Below, piece by piece: positions 1-11,420 of a stretch of DNA of 64,000 bases. The notes beneath the pieces were generated by a model. That model worked only from the letters and a program-made list of their open reading frames with translations, was not told where the DNA came from and searched no databases. The position numbers were made by a program, and so were the translations under genes. Origin of the DNA: Sphaerosporella brunnea (lineage: Eukaryota > Ascomycota > Pezizomycetes > Pezizales > Pyronemataceae); the NCBI GenBank assembly GCA_008704415.1, contig VXIS01000221.1, forward strand, positions 17,928 through 81,927, read 5' to 3'. Every line of letters begins with the position of its first letter. The first letter of the stretch is position 1.

Positions 1-230
1 GTTGAATGGGCAGGAACGGCCCTCTTTATAGTAGAACCCACTCTTCTTTGATCGTTGAGTTGAGGGTCAGTGGGAATCCCTCTGACCCTGAATAATAGAG
101 GGGTAAATACGGTCATCTGCTGAGGGTATGCTTCGCACGTGGACAGAGAAATCTCTCATGCATAGGACACACAATTATTTCCCGCTTGTGAGCCATTTTC
201 TGCAATCAATGCGTCGTCATATCTATATTA

Positions 231-403
231 CAGGACGCTGGCATGATTGTCATCATGCCCTACGGCTTGCTTTGATTGTGCCCCCTTGCGAAACTAGACT
301 CTTGCACTCTGACGAGTTCAGCTCATTGTGCAGGATGCTGCCGTGATCGGCTTGCTCTATGGCCTGCTTGGATTACGCCCCCTTGCTTCAGCTGAACTTG
401 CAG
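231..403. repeat. Two-copy tandem repeat, period 100 bp
   Basis: The segment starting CAGGACGCTGGCATGATTG at 231 recurs in degenerate form at 331 as CAGGATGCTGCCGTGATCG. Both copies carry a GGCTTGCT/GGCCTGCT block and a GCCCCCTTGC block. The first 410 bases hold no recognisable gene; a small inverted repeat (AGGGTCAG / CTGACCCT) lies near 64-90. Confidence 0.6.
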
Positions 404-577
404 TACACCATTAGCAGATGACGTATAGGGTTAGCCCTAAGCTAAGGCATTTGTTGATCCGAACCGAACTGCCATACCTCGCAAAACCCTCTCTCACCCC
501 ATCACCGAATGTCCCATGAACAGGTTTCGGCCCCGGCCAAACTTGTTCAACCGCCCTATGAATCTTATTATATTTAA

Positions 578-1131
578 TCACAGCGTCAGAGGCGCAAACA
601 TCGAAAAAATGACCTTCCATTTGATACAGCTCCTGGAAATAAGCAAATCTTCCGAGGCCTTGTTTACGTCTCCACCTATGCCTTGGGTGTAGGTGGAGAC
701 GTCATTGTCCAGGCGCCCAAGGTTCTCAACGTCATCTATACTGGTATTAGCATTAACATCTTCATGGGCGGAGCCGCTGACAACATGATTAAAACAAAAA
801 CAAAACAAAAGCATCGCCAAGGTGTAGGCGAGATCTGAGCAGAACAGAAACGGGTCCTCGTCGTCATTGAAATCTGCCCCCAAGGATGGAACTCCAAGCT
901 CAGCACGTCGCTTAACCTGGCTGTCGTCCATATTGGGGCCACGATTCCAGAAACAATTGGCATAGATACGGTGCACCTGCGCAGTACCTTGCGCATGCAT
1001 GTACCTGGCATTGAAATCTTTCCGGCCAGTACATGAAGGGTCATAAGTGCCAAAGCCTGTCCGGGCTCCATGCACGCACGACAGCCGATTGCCATCATTT
1101 GGCCATTGATCATGCTGTCGTTGGTCTTCAC
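578..1131 (-). other. Coding-like remnant, unknown family
   Basis: Two overlapping minus-strand reading frames are open here (578-1075 and 736-1131). The longer one looks protein-like (a mid-section with NARYMHAQGTAQVHRIY and an acidic DFNDDEDP stretch), but neither has a convincing start and I recognise no domain. A T-rich block ending TTTTGTTTTAATCAT on the minus strand (about 780-815) resembles the start of repeat R4 (36.4 and 57.5 kb), which suggests an old repeat boundary. It could be a broken transposon gene or chance. Confidence 0.25.
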
Positions 1132-1491
1132 GGGCAGGTGATGGTGTTGGTCTGTATGGGGGTAGGTAAAGACGTGGTTGAAGGTTGCGAGGTCGTCTCG
1201 ATGCTCGCGTCTATTTGGAGTTTTACTTTCTGTCCATCAGGTCAATTTTCTTTCCTTGCTGGTCAACGTTGTACTGCGACCGCCGTGTTGGACACAGCAT
1301 CGGATGATGAATATTCAACCTAGTCTCATCAAGTCTGTGTGCAGATACTCTCCAGCACAGGATGGACGCGTGCAGCTCAGAAGCATTCAATTCACACTGC
1401 CCCAACTACCACAAACAGACAATAATGCCACCCGTCTCCGCATCGAACAAAACCGTCTCTCAGGCAGGATAGGTCATCAGAGAACCAACCC
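1132..1491. other. No gene seen; 3' flank of the HNH gene
   Basis: This stretch lies downstream of the minus-strand HNH gene that ends at 1492. It probably includes its 3' untranslated region, but I see no clear polyadenylation signal and no protein family in any frame. Confidence 0.4.
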
Positions 1492-3618
1492 CTAACAAAC
1501 ATAACGAGCCTCATCAAATTTGCCGCGAATCTGTGCCTTGCATTGCTCATCGAAGCTCAGGAGGGAGTAGACGGGGGACTTTGCGTTGGCGGAATACGTC
1601 GGGGGCGTCGGTGGGCGTGAAGAAGCCGCTGAGTCAGAGTCCGACGATTCGGAGTCCGAGTAGTCGGAGGCGTGCATCTGCTGCGGCACAAATGTCAGTT
1701 CAGCACTTGGCATGAAAAATATACTCCAATCCAACTTACGGCGTCGGGGTTCTCGGTCTGAGCGTTGCCCTGGATATCGATGGCAGGCTGAGCACCTTCG
1801 CTCTCTTTGATGGGATCGAATGGTTTGAGACCGACAACACCAGCGGGCACCTGTGGGGTGGCGCGGGGCGCTGAGGAACCAGGCGCCGCCACCTGTAGCT
1901 GATCCATCATTGCCTGTGTGAGGTTAGCGGCGGGTACGGTGGTGGGGGGGAAGTTTCATACAGTCACGGCTACGTCTATTCCTTCAACTGCGTGTTGTCC
2001 GGATTTGGTGTCAGAAATTTCCAGGTCGCCGAGCTTTTCCTGTGGAATGGTTAGTAAAAACACACGATGATCATGGGGACTTCCTTACCGTAACGGCGGC
2101 AACAGTAGTCGCCTGCGCGTCCTGTCGATCATAGTATTCATCTTCGGGGTTTCCTGCACCCGCCCTCATGCAGCGCACCACACACTGGTCCCAATGCCAC
2201 TGCAAGATTTTCATTGGGGGAAATCGACGCTGCTTGGCGTTCACCTTCATGCCATGGTACTGCATCATCTCCGGGATCGGAACGAAGACGACAACGATCT
2301 TGGTTTTGGGGTGTATGCTCCAGAAGAAGCGATCGAACATCCTGTGCAGGTCGGCGCGCAACATGACGCCGTTCTCCACGCAGTTGTTGTCGATGAACTT
2401 CCCGGTCTGAGCCATTTTCCATCTGTTCCGGGAATATCGCACCGTGGCAGCCATCGCGTCAGTCCACAGATCAGGCCGCCCCATCGGCACGATGTGGGCA
2501 GCTTCGAGTCCAGGACCGGTGAGCTCACCCTCCTGGCGCTCGAGGTCGTCGGGGTGGTTGCGGGCGCCGGACAACAAGCATTCAGGGTGTCGGGCCTCAA
2601 CAGCGGCACGGAAGGCGGGAGTGCGTGTGGTTGGTATGATTCCCTGACAGTTGATGTTGTTGCAACGGTCGAGCTCCTCCTGAGTGCACTCGTATTGCGC
2701 CTCCCTCATCGCACGGACATGGGTCTCGACCACGGAAAGCCGATTATCGATCCCATCCATCTTTGTCTCAAGCCCATCCACCTTTGACTCAAGCCCATCC
2801 ACCTTTGACTCAAGCCCCTCCAGTCTCGCTCCCAGCGCAGCTAAACCAGCCATGATCCGTGCTTCAGCACCATCGCCGAGCTCATTATTGGCAGCGCGGG
2901 CGACAGATCTCGCACGCAGAGTAGGGGCGCGCTTCTTTGTCGGAGCTTTGGTCGGGGCTCGTTTCTTTGGTTCGGTCGGAGCGCGTGCGCGGCCGCGCAC
3001 AGCGTCGTTCGTGTCGTCGATTTCTTGCGACTTCTTGGCTTCCTTTACCTCGCTGAATCCATCCTTCCCTCGCTTTGGGTCTTCCTTTTGGAGGACGGTA
3101 CTGCTGAGCAGCACAGTCTCGCAACACTCCGGAAGCCAGCACTTGTCCTCGTTCCACCGCCCGTGATCAAAGTGATGCGTGATCGTTCCGCCTTGCCACT
3201 CTTGCACCTTAAAACAGGCTTCGTCGTCACAGGTCTCGCCATCGTGTATCAGGATATAGTAATCCCCCTCGTCGACTGGATCCTCACACCACCGGTTGAA
3301 GAACCAGACTTCGCCGGGTGTATCGCCAGCACGAACAAGGACCGTCACAACGCCACCGTCAGGATCATCTTCGTTGGCGTCCGGGATCAAGAACGACAGC
3401 TCCAGCATCTTGAACAGCATGTGGAAGGTGATCTTGAACGAAGGCTCGGTGTGCTGATGGAAGCCGGTTCTGCGGTACTGGCCGTCGGCGAGACTGATGA
3501 TGCGCACGTTCTGGACCTTCCAGAAATGCGTGTACTTCGGGTATTTTCGTAGTCGCGAGCCCGCCGCCGGTTTGACCGCTTCGCTAGGAGTCGCCGCATC
3601 GGCGATTGAATCTGTCAT
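1492..3618 (-). CDS. HNH endonuclease-domain protein, four exons
   Basis: Exons are 2089-3618, 1962-2039, 1740-1913 and 1492-1680 (ATG at 3618, TAG at 1492-1494), giving 656 residues with every junction in phase 0. Introns are 49, 48 and 59 nt, with donors GTAAGG, GTATGA and GTAAGT and CTAAC-type branch sites in the first two. Residues 1-180 form a region I do not recognise. Residues 218-237 are basic and Pro/Thr-rich (possible nuclear signal). Residues 268-289 carry three LESKVDG-like heptads (coiled coil). The HNH nuclease domain covers about 340-450: CLLSG at 347, AAHIVP with the likely catalytic His375, and ENGVMLRADLHRMFD at 415-429 with His425. The tail after 510 is acidic and Ser/Pro-rich. 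In fungi this HNH class is large and its role is mostly unknown; DNA cleavage is inferred from the motif only. This is the best-preserved cellular gene in the window. Confidence 0.88.
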
Positions 3619-3760
3619 CGCAGTATTGAAGCGCGCTGGAGGAAGTAGTTGTGGACACGCTGTGGGGAGGGGAGGTTGAGGATTGTTCTAGTAGTAGCGG
3701 GGAATGTGCGGGGAGTTAAAAGGTTGGTGGTGGTGTGGTTGTAGGTTTTTTAGGTTTGTC

Positions 3761-3772
3761 TTAGGGTTAGGG
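3761..3772 (+). repeat. Interstitial telomere-like dimer (TTAGGG)2
   Basis: Two perfect TTAGGG units lie just upstream of the HNH gene. Three further sites with two or more units occur at 7979, 23568 and 56412. Confidence 0.75.
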
Positions 3773-5865
3773 CCACGGGTTCGCCGGCGCACTCATGATG
3801 CGTCACTCGAAACGAGATTTGAGCGATAAAACTTTGGTTGCGCACGCCTCGTGACCTTTCTTTCGTGCGGCCACTTTCTCCTTGTATTTGACCTGTCGTA
3901 TTCCTTCTGGTCCTTTCCTCCGTATGGCTCACTGGACTGAGAGGGTACACCACGCTCAGTCGGCAAAGCAGGATTCACGCGAGGAACAATGGCGCGGTTT
4001 CATACAAAACTGCAGACCGTATGCCGAGGCTGGCCATCGACGGCAAGTATCAGCCCAGTTGCTGCATCTGTGGCTGCAAATAGCCCGGGCAAACCCAGCT
4101 CAAGTTGCGCAATCCATCACAGCACGTTGCGAACATCATGGTATCTGAGACCAGGTTGCAGACAACTGGTGCTGGCTGCAAACCTACTCCTGCGAGCTCA
4201 GAAAGTGTGTCTGAAGCGCGTTCACCGCCTTGCATCGCGTTCAGTCACGCTCTCACAACCGGTTCTCAGCCATGTTCAAGCACTCATTCACCGCGACTAT
4301 ATTCAGTCCGTCACCAGCTTCAGTGTTCTCAGTAGCCACACGACACATTCGATGGGACATCAGCCCAAACTGCCCGGCGTGCTGTCAGGCCAGCCTGACT
4401 GCCAGCGCATTGAGTGATCTCGCGTGAAGACAGGCCACTGCGAGTGACGGGGCTCAATCGGCGCCGATAAACCTCTCAGGAACTGCCATGTCGTCGTAAA
4501 CTCCTCTCTAGTGATTCCCTCCAGTGATTGTTTTACACGGCGAACATCTTTATGGACTTCTCATTTCATAGCAGTAGTTTGAATCACGGTGGTCGTATTT
4601 TGTCGCCATTGAAGGTTGTAGGTAATCAGCCCGCATGCGCGCCACAACGGAATCCGTTGCAGTTTTCGACTCTGGTGCGCAACACTGGCCGGCAGAGCGA
4701 CCCGCTGTGAGAGACACGATTCTTATTGCCGGCGGCGGGAGATAGGACCGCATATCTTTGATGCTTTTTGTGCAGCGCTGAGCGGAGCTGCTGCTGCTTG
4801 GTGATGTAGAACGCGATATAACAGCTGATTGTTGCCCGCGTAGAAGATTGTGTCGCGGCAATTGCGAGGCAACCCCGGGTTCATGAAATCTGTGATGTTT
4901 GAATCAGAACGCCTGGGAGGGCCAACACTGATCGCCTTATGCACCTCAGTTGGGGTGACCGGTTGAGGAATAACCCCGATCACTCGAAGACGATTGGCGT
5001 TATCAACCACCCGTGGCAGGTTTATCAATCCTGCGCTGTATCATTATCAATCTACCTATGCCACCAATACCATCAGATCGATCTTCGTATGCCAAGTCCT
5101 GCTCCCGGACTAGCTTGGCTCACGGGTGGCTGTTCCCATCCCCATGATCGCCCACTCTCACTCGCACCCGTCGCATGGTATTCTACAACAGGCCAGGAAT
5201 ACGGGAGAATGGAATCGTTGCGCTGCATAGAATGCTGGTATACTCTCCACACGTAGTTGACCGTGATCGCCAGCATCCAGGCAATGCCAAGCACGCTCCG
5301 CGTGTGTAGGCGCCGGCATTAGTTGGGACCCCTACCAAGGTGTTTCGCGGTGCTCGCTCTCCTGGTCGTGAGGGCAGTACGTGCGGAAAATTGGGATAGC
5401 GGCTAAAGGGTCAGCATGTGGCTGTGAGGGCACGACTGCAATCAGCTCTCGGGATGCAAGTCTTGCTTGAAATAAGTACACATGCCGGCGGCACAGCACC
5501 CATGCAATCAAGCGACAACCCCCAAAACTGTGTAGATGCGTTCTTTGCCTGCTCCACCACACTTTTTTTTGGGGTTTTATTGTGGAAAAGGACTGCTGTA
5601 TGTGTGGTAGGTATGAGATGAGGTTGAGGCTTCATGAGTGGTGTGTTTTGTTCATCAGCGATCCGTGGGTTAAAAATGATGGACTGGCGATGAAGAAAAG
5701 GACGGAGATGGCATGCGGGCAAGCGCAAAGGGTAAGGCGACCGTGGTGAGTCAGTTGCGGTGGATATGCACCACCACAAAATCCATTACTGTTGGTGGCA
5801 ATCAACGTTATCAATCTTCCACACTGAGGTGCGTGCCCACTGCGCATATAACAAACTACCGGCTG
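3773..5865. other. No recognisable gene; one coding-like minus-strand stretch
   Basis: Frames are short and family-less. The only stretch that looks protein-like is on the minus strand at 4723-5045 (about 100 codons, containing FMNPGLPRNCRDTIFYAGNN), with no ATG start. It may be a lone exon or a transposon fragment; I cannot assign it. Confidence 0.35.
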
Positions 5866-6429
5866 CTATTCAAGAAACCGGTGACATTGGCCCTGAGGCA
5901 ATTTTTTGGGATGCCGTCCTTGCTTGACACCATTGCGACGCAGACCAAAAACTATGCGGTGAAGAACCGCACGGAAACTGATCAGTGAAGATCCTGGACA
6001 GACGCTACCGCACAAGAAGTCAGAGTTTGGCAGGGAATCGGATGTTGTATCGGTGTACATAGCTCTCCCACGTTCTCAGACTACCGGAAGCACGACGCCA
6101 AAAACCCTGAGCATGAAATCCGCCACCACAAGGACTTGACACGTTTTGAGGATATAAACCGGTTTCTTCACATCGCCGCGCCATTTGCACCCAACGACAT
6201 ACCGGACGGGGGTCATGTTAACCCTTCTAAAGTTGATCCTGTTCTTGATCAACTGCGGAAAGGTTCCCGGCAATCCCATGTCTCTTTTACACAAGTAGCG
6301 GTCTTCGGGGCAATGATGCCTTGCACGGGACGGTCGCTAGACACCTACAAGATGCCCTCCAAGCCGGTTGGGCAACTATTGAAGGTTCACTGTCTCGCTG
6401 ACTACGGTTACGTGAGACTTTCTCCCTAG
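5866..6429 (+). pseudogene. piggyBac-type transposase relic (DDE_Tnp_1_7)
   Basis: One frame runs from 5866 to the stop at 6429 and is broken only by a TGA at 5986-5988. It matches the central part of piggyBac transposases in order: a SLLDTIATQTKNYA segment, WTDATAQEVRVWQGI, IGVHSSPTFSDYRKHD, LTRFEDINRFLHI, a MMPCTGRSLDTYKMPSKP block and LADYGYV. In the family the first catalytic Asp sits in a VDEMM-like motif; here it reads VFGAMM, so that Asp is lost. The Asp of LADYGY is kept. The N-terminus and the C-terminal zinc-binding part are not recognisable. It is a dead copy of a cut-and-paste DNA transposon. Confidence 0.82.
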
Positions 6430-7497
6430 GTCTAACCAGGTCGGACCCGACCCCGTCGATCCTGAACAGCATCTGCTACCCCCATGAGGACGGCGACTGG
6501 GTTGCCAGCTACAACGGTGTGTCCTTCAGAGTGTGGACACCTCCATTTGCGCCTCGAAGGGGGCCAGCACCAGGTGTGTTCGTTGTGTCGCTTTGCCAGT
6601 AAACAGCGGGGTGAGCAAGATCGAGCAAACTCGCCTAAAAGCCGGTGGTATTGTGTTTCACGTGACAAACCGCTTCGCACGCATGGGCATCGCAATCGCA
6701 CCTCTGATTTTTACACGTCCTAAACGGTCAGGAGGGCGTGGGGTTGACCGGTGCGCACCATAACGTGGAGGCATGGCTGAGCATACTGAATCCCGGGGGC
6801 GCGACCCCAACAGCACGGTCCATTCCTGAGAAATTCAGTTTTCTCTCAGATAGGGCTATTCACCACACGTAAACGCTTCGTTCGATCTCATTCAATTGTC
6901 CTGGTTTTTTTTTTTCTCAGTAACACCTACGAGGAGGCCGTTGACAAAGCCCCGATTGTCCTAGCGTCGACACTCGATTGGACTGTTCATTGATAGCGCG
7001 AGGTTGCCACTGTGACTGGAGCAACGGCGTTGATTGCGAGTTGAACCAGGAATCACCTACGGCAAAGGCAGGACTGCAAGAGATATTGGACTGCCGCCGG
7101 GGAACAACCGGTAGACCAACCGCCAGCTAGCTGCATATCTACGGCCCATCAAGTAGATCTTACGCCAAAGTAGTTCACAAAATGGCGTTTTCCTTGAACG
7201 GCGCAGGCTCGGGCGATGAAGCTATTTGTATATTATTCATTCCACGTAAAGAAGAAAAATAAACCGACGCCGGATCAATCCAGCTACCTCCTCCATTGCG
7301 ATTATTCAGCCACGGCGCCTGCATCTGCTTCGACATGTGCGCCCACAGACTAGGGGATGCAGTGTCCATCGAGCCAGTGAGGATGGATGCCATCGTTGGT
7401 GTATCTCGTGACCCTCGCGTACGTGCACCCATGCGTTGCGGCACAGGTCCATATGGTGATGCTTCTACCGGTGTTGGCTACAGTCCAGCCTGACCAA
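6430..7497. other. No gene recognised between piggyBac relic and R1 copy
   Basis: The first 330 bases may be decayed C-terminal piggyBac sequence (a frame at 6533-6763 is open), but no family motif survives. A T run of about ten sits near 6910. Nothing else was identified. Confidence 0.35.
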
Positions 7498-7725
7498 CTA
7501 TGGAACATACCCCCGCATGTGTTCGGCGTTGGGGCGGTTGCCAACCGTCGAAGAAGCAGGTTGCTGTGCTTCTCTGCTGATTTCCGGTTTCAGATGGAGA
7601 GGACACACCTCATCACTGCTCGCGGCAGCCTTGACCTGATTGCGTCTTCGGTCTCCGTTCAGCAACATCTTGAACCCATTTTGACTGGCCACACTCCGCT
7701 GAAAGACCCACCAGTCGGAAATGGG

Positions 7726-7860
7726 ACTGAGCAATCCGTCTCCGCGATCTGGACGAGGCATTCGGTCTCCAACATGAGGGCGAGGAAATCCAGCTTCACG
7801 ATCAGGACGGTGCAACTCGGCTCGAGGATCAGGACGCAGCAATCCGGCACCACGACCGTG
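7726..7860 (-). repeat. 27-bp tandem repeat, five units, inside R1 copy a
   Basis: Five exact-length 27-bp units (7726, 7753, 7780, 7807, 7834) differ by substitutions only. On the minus strand each encodes nine residues of the form RPDxxAxLx. Strict multiples of three fit selection on a reading frame before decay. Confidence 0.8.
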
Positions 7861-7978
7861 ACGACGAAGTTCAGTAGCAGGAGTAGGCGGGGCAGGTGAC
7901 ACAATTTCACCATCATCATCGTCATCGATGTCGTGGCCACCGTGAGCTTCGAGATCAACCGGCAAGTCCCTCAGTGGG

Positions 7979-7990
7979 TTAGGGTTAGGG
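7979..7990 (+). repeat. Interstitial telomere-like dimer (TTAGGG)2
   Basis: A perfect dimer sits in a slightly longer degenerate tract (7976-7996) within R1 copy a, close to where its reading frame shifts. Confidence 0.7.
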
Positions 7991-8842
7991 TCAGGGCGAC
8001 GACGGGGTGAATCCGGAACCACTGACTCCACCAGCGTCATCGTCATTTTCCGAAATTTCAAGGCCAGCACGGAGCGAATTGGCTTCACGATTGGGACGCT
8101 GATCGTCAGCGGTTTTGTCAGCTTTCAGTTCCTCGGGTAACTCAAGCAGTTGGTCGGATAGCATCGGCCGAAGCTCCTGGTTGTCATGGTGCTTTTGGCT
8201 CCTCATGCCAGTGGCCCACATCTGCATTCCAAACCGGTAAAGATCGCTGGGTGCTGCCACCACGCGGAGTCCGGCGAACACATCGCGGTACCAGTAGTTG
8301 AGCGACAGGGCGTTATACGCGACTGTCAAAACTCTCGCCCACTGACTGGGCCAACCGTTATGGGCAGCGGGATGGTAGATCTGCCAGCCCTAGTCGACCA
8401 AGAATGTGACGAGCAGAACATGGAACTTCTGCTCAAGCTTATGCGGCGGAATCAGGCTGAAATCGCCGTGCTCTTTAGCTGAGTTCATGCTGTTTGATGC
8501 AACGATAGCTTTGCGCTGCATCATAGATGATGGCCGAGTGCAAGGGGTCTGTCATAACCAAGTCGTGGTAGTCTTCGGGCGCCTCCCTCTCGCAATCCTC
8601 CACTCATTCCTCACCCCCTGCTGCTCCTCGTCATCCCCCTCCTCGGACTCCTCGGCTTGCCCCTCTGCCTCGTCATCACACAATCCATGCCGTTCCACGT
8701 TCACATCTTCGTCATCGTCGTCGTCGGCGACGTCTCCGTCACCGCCTCCGCCGTGGGGATTGCACCCGGCGGTCTGATGCACTCGACAAAGATGATTGAA
8801 CCCGCGAGGAGAGATGTGGCGGGGGGGAGAAGCGCAAGACAT

Positions 8843-9436
8843 GTTGGTGATTCGAACGTGGGATGGACCCGTTGCTGATCTCCCGAATGCGGCATCGCAA
8901 TAATCGGGGGTTTAAATCAGACCGTGAAAAAGACAACGCGCATAGCGCGAGAAAAATAAACGGAAACATGCCGAAAAGCTCAGCTCACGCAGGCCACACT
9001 GATGGTTTTTCCACCGGGAAATCCCAACCCTAACACTAACCTGTTCCGAATCACCAGCGGAAAAAGCGGAACTGGAGGGCTTAGGGTTAACCCTGCCAAA
9101 ACGCAACAGCCCGGCTGTCTCAAAACACGACGAGCTAGCTACCGCGCTGCGAAGCACTTTCGACTGAGGTGGACTGGTCATGTAACCTGCAGTTCGACCT
9201 AGTTACGCCGTAAACTGAAGACACCGACGAGTGTTTCTCTGTAGCGGTTGTTCCATTCCCCATATATAGCGCATGATCCCTGCGTCCGCTGGAAGCCCGA
9301 CATTTGACGTTTTTCAAACCACCACTCCTTTCCTTGGCAGACTGTATGCCGGTCGGGGTGTATACGGGATTACTGCAGTCGGGCGTCGGATTGAGGAATC
9401 AGCTGGACCGCTATAGATACATTGACAGGGCAAAAT
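8843..9436. other. Spacer between two R1 copies; no gene seen
   Basis: This holds degenerate CCCTAA-like fragments (near 9028 and 9082) and short chance frames only. Confidence 0.4.
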
Positions 9437-10975
9437 CTACTGGCCGCAGGTGTGGCGGTCATTTCCGGGGCCGGTCGGCGGTGCGGCGTACCGGGGGCCG
9501 GGCCGCGTCATCGTCTTCTTGTGAATTTGCAAGGCCAGCAGGGGGCAAATCGGATTCACGACCAGGACGTTCATCGTCATCGATTTCTTGAGCTTCCAGT
9601 TTCTCGGGCAACCACCAACTCTACGAGCGTCATATTCATCTTGCGAAATACCACCGCCAGCACGCTCATCGTCATCGGTTTCGACAGCCTGGAGTTCCTC
9701 GGGCAACTCCAGCACTGGGTTGTATGGCAGCGGCCGAAGCTCCTGGTTGCCATGGTGCTTTTGGCTCCTGATGCCAGTGGCCCACATCTGCGTTCCGAAC
9801 CGGTAACGATTGTTGGGGGGCGGCCACCACGCGGAGTCCGGCGAACACATCGCGGTACCAGTCGTCGAGCGACAGGGCGTTGAACGCCACTGTCAGAACT
9901 CTCGCCCGCTGACTGGGCGAACCGTTACTCGCCTCGGGATGGTAGAGCTTCCAGCCCCTGGCCGCCCATTCGGCGGGCCGGCCCCTGGGGCAAACGGGCT
10001 CCACGATGTGGGTCAGGCGGGGGCGTGCACCTGGCGTCTCGCATAGGTTCGTGGCTACCCCTCGGGTCTGGATGTCTGATAGGTGCCTGGGGGTGCCGGT
10101 TATTCGGCACTTTCTTTGGTGCCGATAATGGGGCAACCTCCAAGCGCACCAAGCGATGAAAACCCGCGCATTTGAGGATGGATATCGAAGCGGTGCTTGT
10201 TGGGGAGAGCAATTGGAGATTGTTCGCGCCAATGTTGACCTCTTACGGGGTCGTTGTGGGTTGTAACATGGTCGACAGCTCAGGTGTCTGGCGGGCCCCC
10301 GGGCATCTACAGGTCGTGCTCCTCGGGGACCGTGGGCAAATCGGCAGGCGTGACCAAACCGGGCAGAGGGACGGCATTTTGAACATTGCCAGGAACCGGG
10401 TCGACAGTGCGCCGCTCATTGCGCTCTCGCTCAGCGTGATTCTCGTCCGTCTCCATTCCAGTCTTACGCATGCGAGCCTGGTGCCGGACTCCGTCTTCCA
10501 CATGCCGAGTTTGGCTTCACACTCGTCGGAGCAGAGATCCCAGGCTTGGCCGTTCTCGTATCTTTTGCGTGGGCCACGTCTTTCAACTCCCGGACTGGGG
10601 ATGGAAAAACAGCAGTGTTCTTGTGCCACTCCGCCATTCGGATGCATGCAATGCTCGCGACACGGTGTCTCAAGAGCGCCGTGTCACAGGTCGCAATCTC
10701 TTGGATACCTTCGTCAGACTGCAGCGCATGGTCCTGGAGTTGGAGTTGACGTTGGCGTGTTTCGCTCGCTCGCTTTGTCTGGCCAAGGAACTCTTGCCCA
10801 GCTTCCACCAATCAGTGGTGCTCGCGCCAATCCTCCAGCGCTGCTTGCATCCCCACTCCAGCAGGCCGGTACTCTTTGTGACGTATTCGGCTGCCACCAC
10901 CTACTCCCTGTGCTGGGCACACAGGTACATGTGGTGCACCTGTTCGTTTGTCAGCCCTAGCCAGGATTGAGTCAT
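9437..10975 (-). pseudogene. R1 copy b: most complete N-terminal part, heavily broken
   Basis: An ATG at 10975 opens a minus-strand frame beginning MTQSWLGLTNEQVHHMYL that reads through one TAG (10901-10903) to 10670. Further pieces follow in shifted frames: a QRQLQLQDHALQ-type segment to 10464, then the R1 core SQRARVLTVAFNALSLDDWYRDVFAGLRVVA (9672-10232 frame) and RFGTQMWATGIRSQKHHGN with LELPEELQAVETDDDE (9437-9850 frame). The core matches copies a, c and d. Relative to copy a the upstream part differs, so the N-terminus of the family is unsettled. No domain is recognised. Confidence 0.6.
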
Positions 10976-11420
10976 CGCCTTGCCCTTACCTGTCTCATGT
11001 GTCTGGCATGGCTCTTCTCGTTGCCACTGTGTGGACACACGTTGCGATGCTTGTCGGACATCGGTGTTGGTATACGGCGCGGTGTCGGTTGTGTGTTTTC
11101 TGTCAGTAGGAGGCTTGGTTATCGCAGAAAGGAAAGGTGGGGTCGAAGCGGCGTGTTTTAGAAGAAATTTTCGTCGTGAATGTGGGATCGCGGTGGCTGG
11201 GAAGGTTGGTTCGAAATGTGGGGAGTGACAAGAAGCGGGGAGTAATGGGAAGCTGGGATTGCAGTGGGCTGTGTAAGAAGAAACCTTGGTTGGAGGTCCC
11301 ACGGGTTGGAAGTAACGATGATTCGACGTGAGGTTGTTTGGAAGTATTGTAGGTTGAACCACTGGCCAGCCACGGTGTGCAGTTGAGGATGCCTTGTAGG
11401 GAGTGACAGTAGTTTTCGCA
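10976..11420. other. No gene assigned; long open minus-strand frame
   Basis: The frame of R1 copy b stays open upstream to 11533 without a plausible start, rich in Pro, Thr and Ser. It crosses the R2 boundary, so most of it is probably not coding; it may be the 5' flank of R1. Confidence 0.35.

Larger units (their letters stand above)
7498..8842 (-). pseudogene. R1 copy a: dispersed coding repeat of unknown function
   Basis: From an ATG at 8842 one minus-strand frame runs to 7991 with only two in-frame stops (about 8553 and 8396); a shifted frame continues to 7498. The N-terminal part has His/Cys residues and a very acidic run (DDDDDEDV, then EESEEGDDEE). The core shared with the other R1 copies follows: GWQIYHP, PSQWARVLTV, LSLNYWYRDVFAGL, RFGMQMWATGMRSQKH, LELPEELKADKT, then GLEISENDDDA. 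After the frameshift comes an Arg/Pro/Asp-rich 9-residue repeat encoded by 27-bp units. Similar copies lie at 9.4-11.0, 28.0-29.4 and 32.2-33.2 kb on both strands, so this is mobile or amplified. I do not recognise the family. The stops and frameshift mark it as decayed. Confidence 0.65.

Noticed and set aside
10172..10960. 262-codon plus-strand frame
   Set aside because: It lies antisense to R1 copy b, whose minus-strand pieces match other copies.
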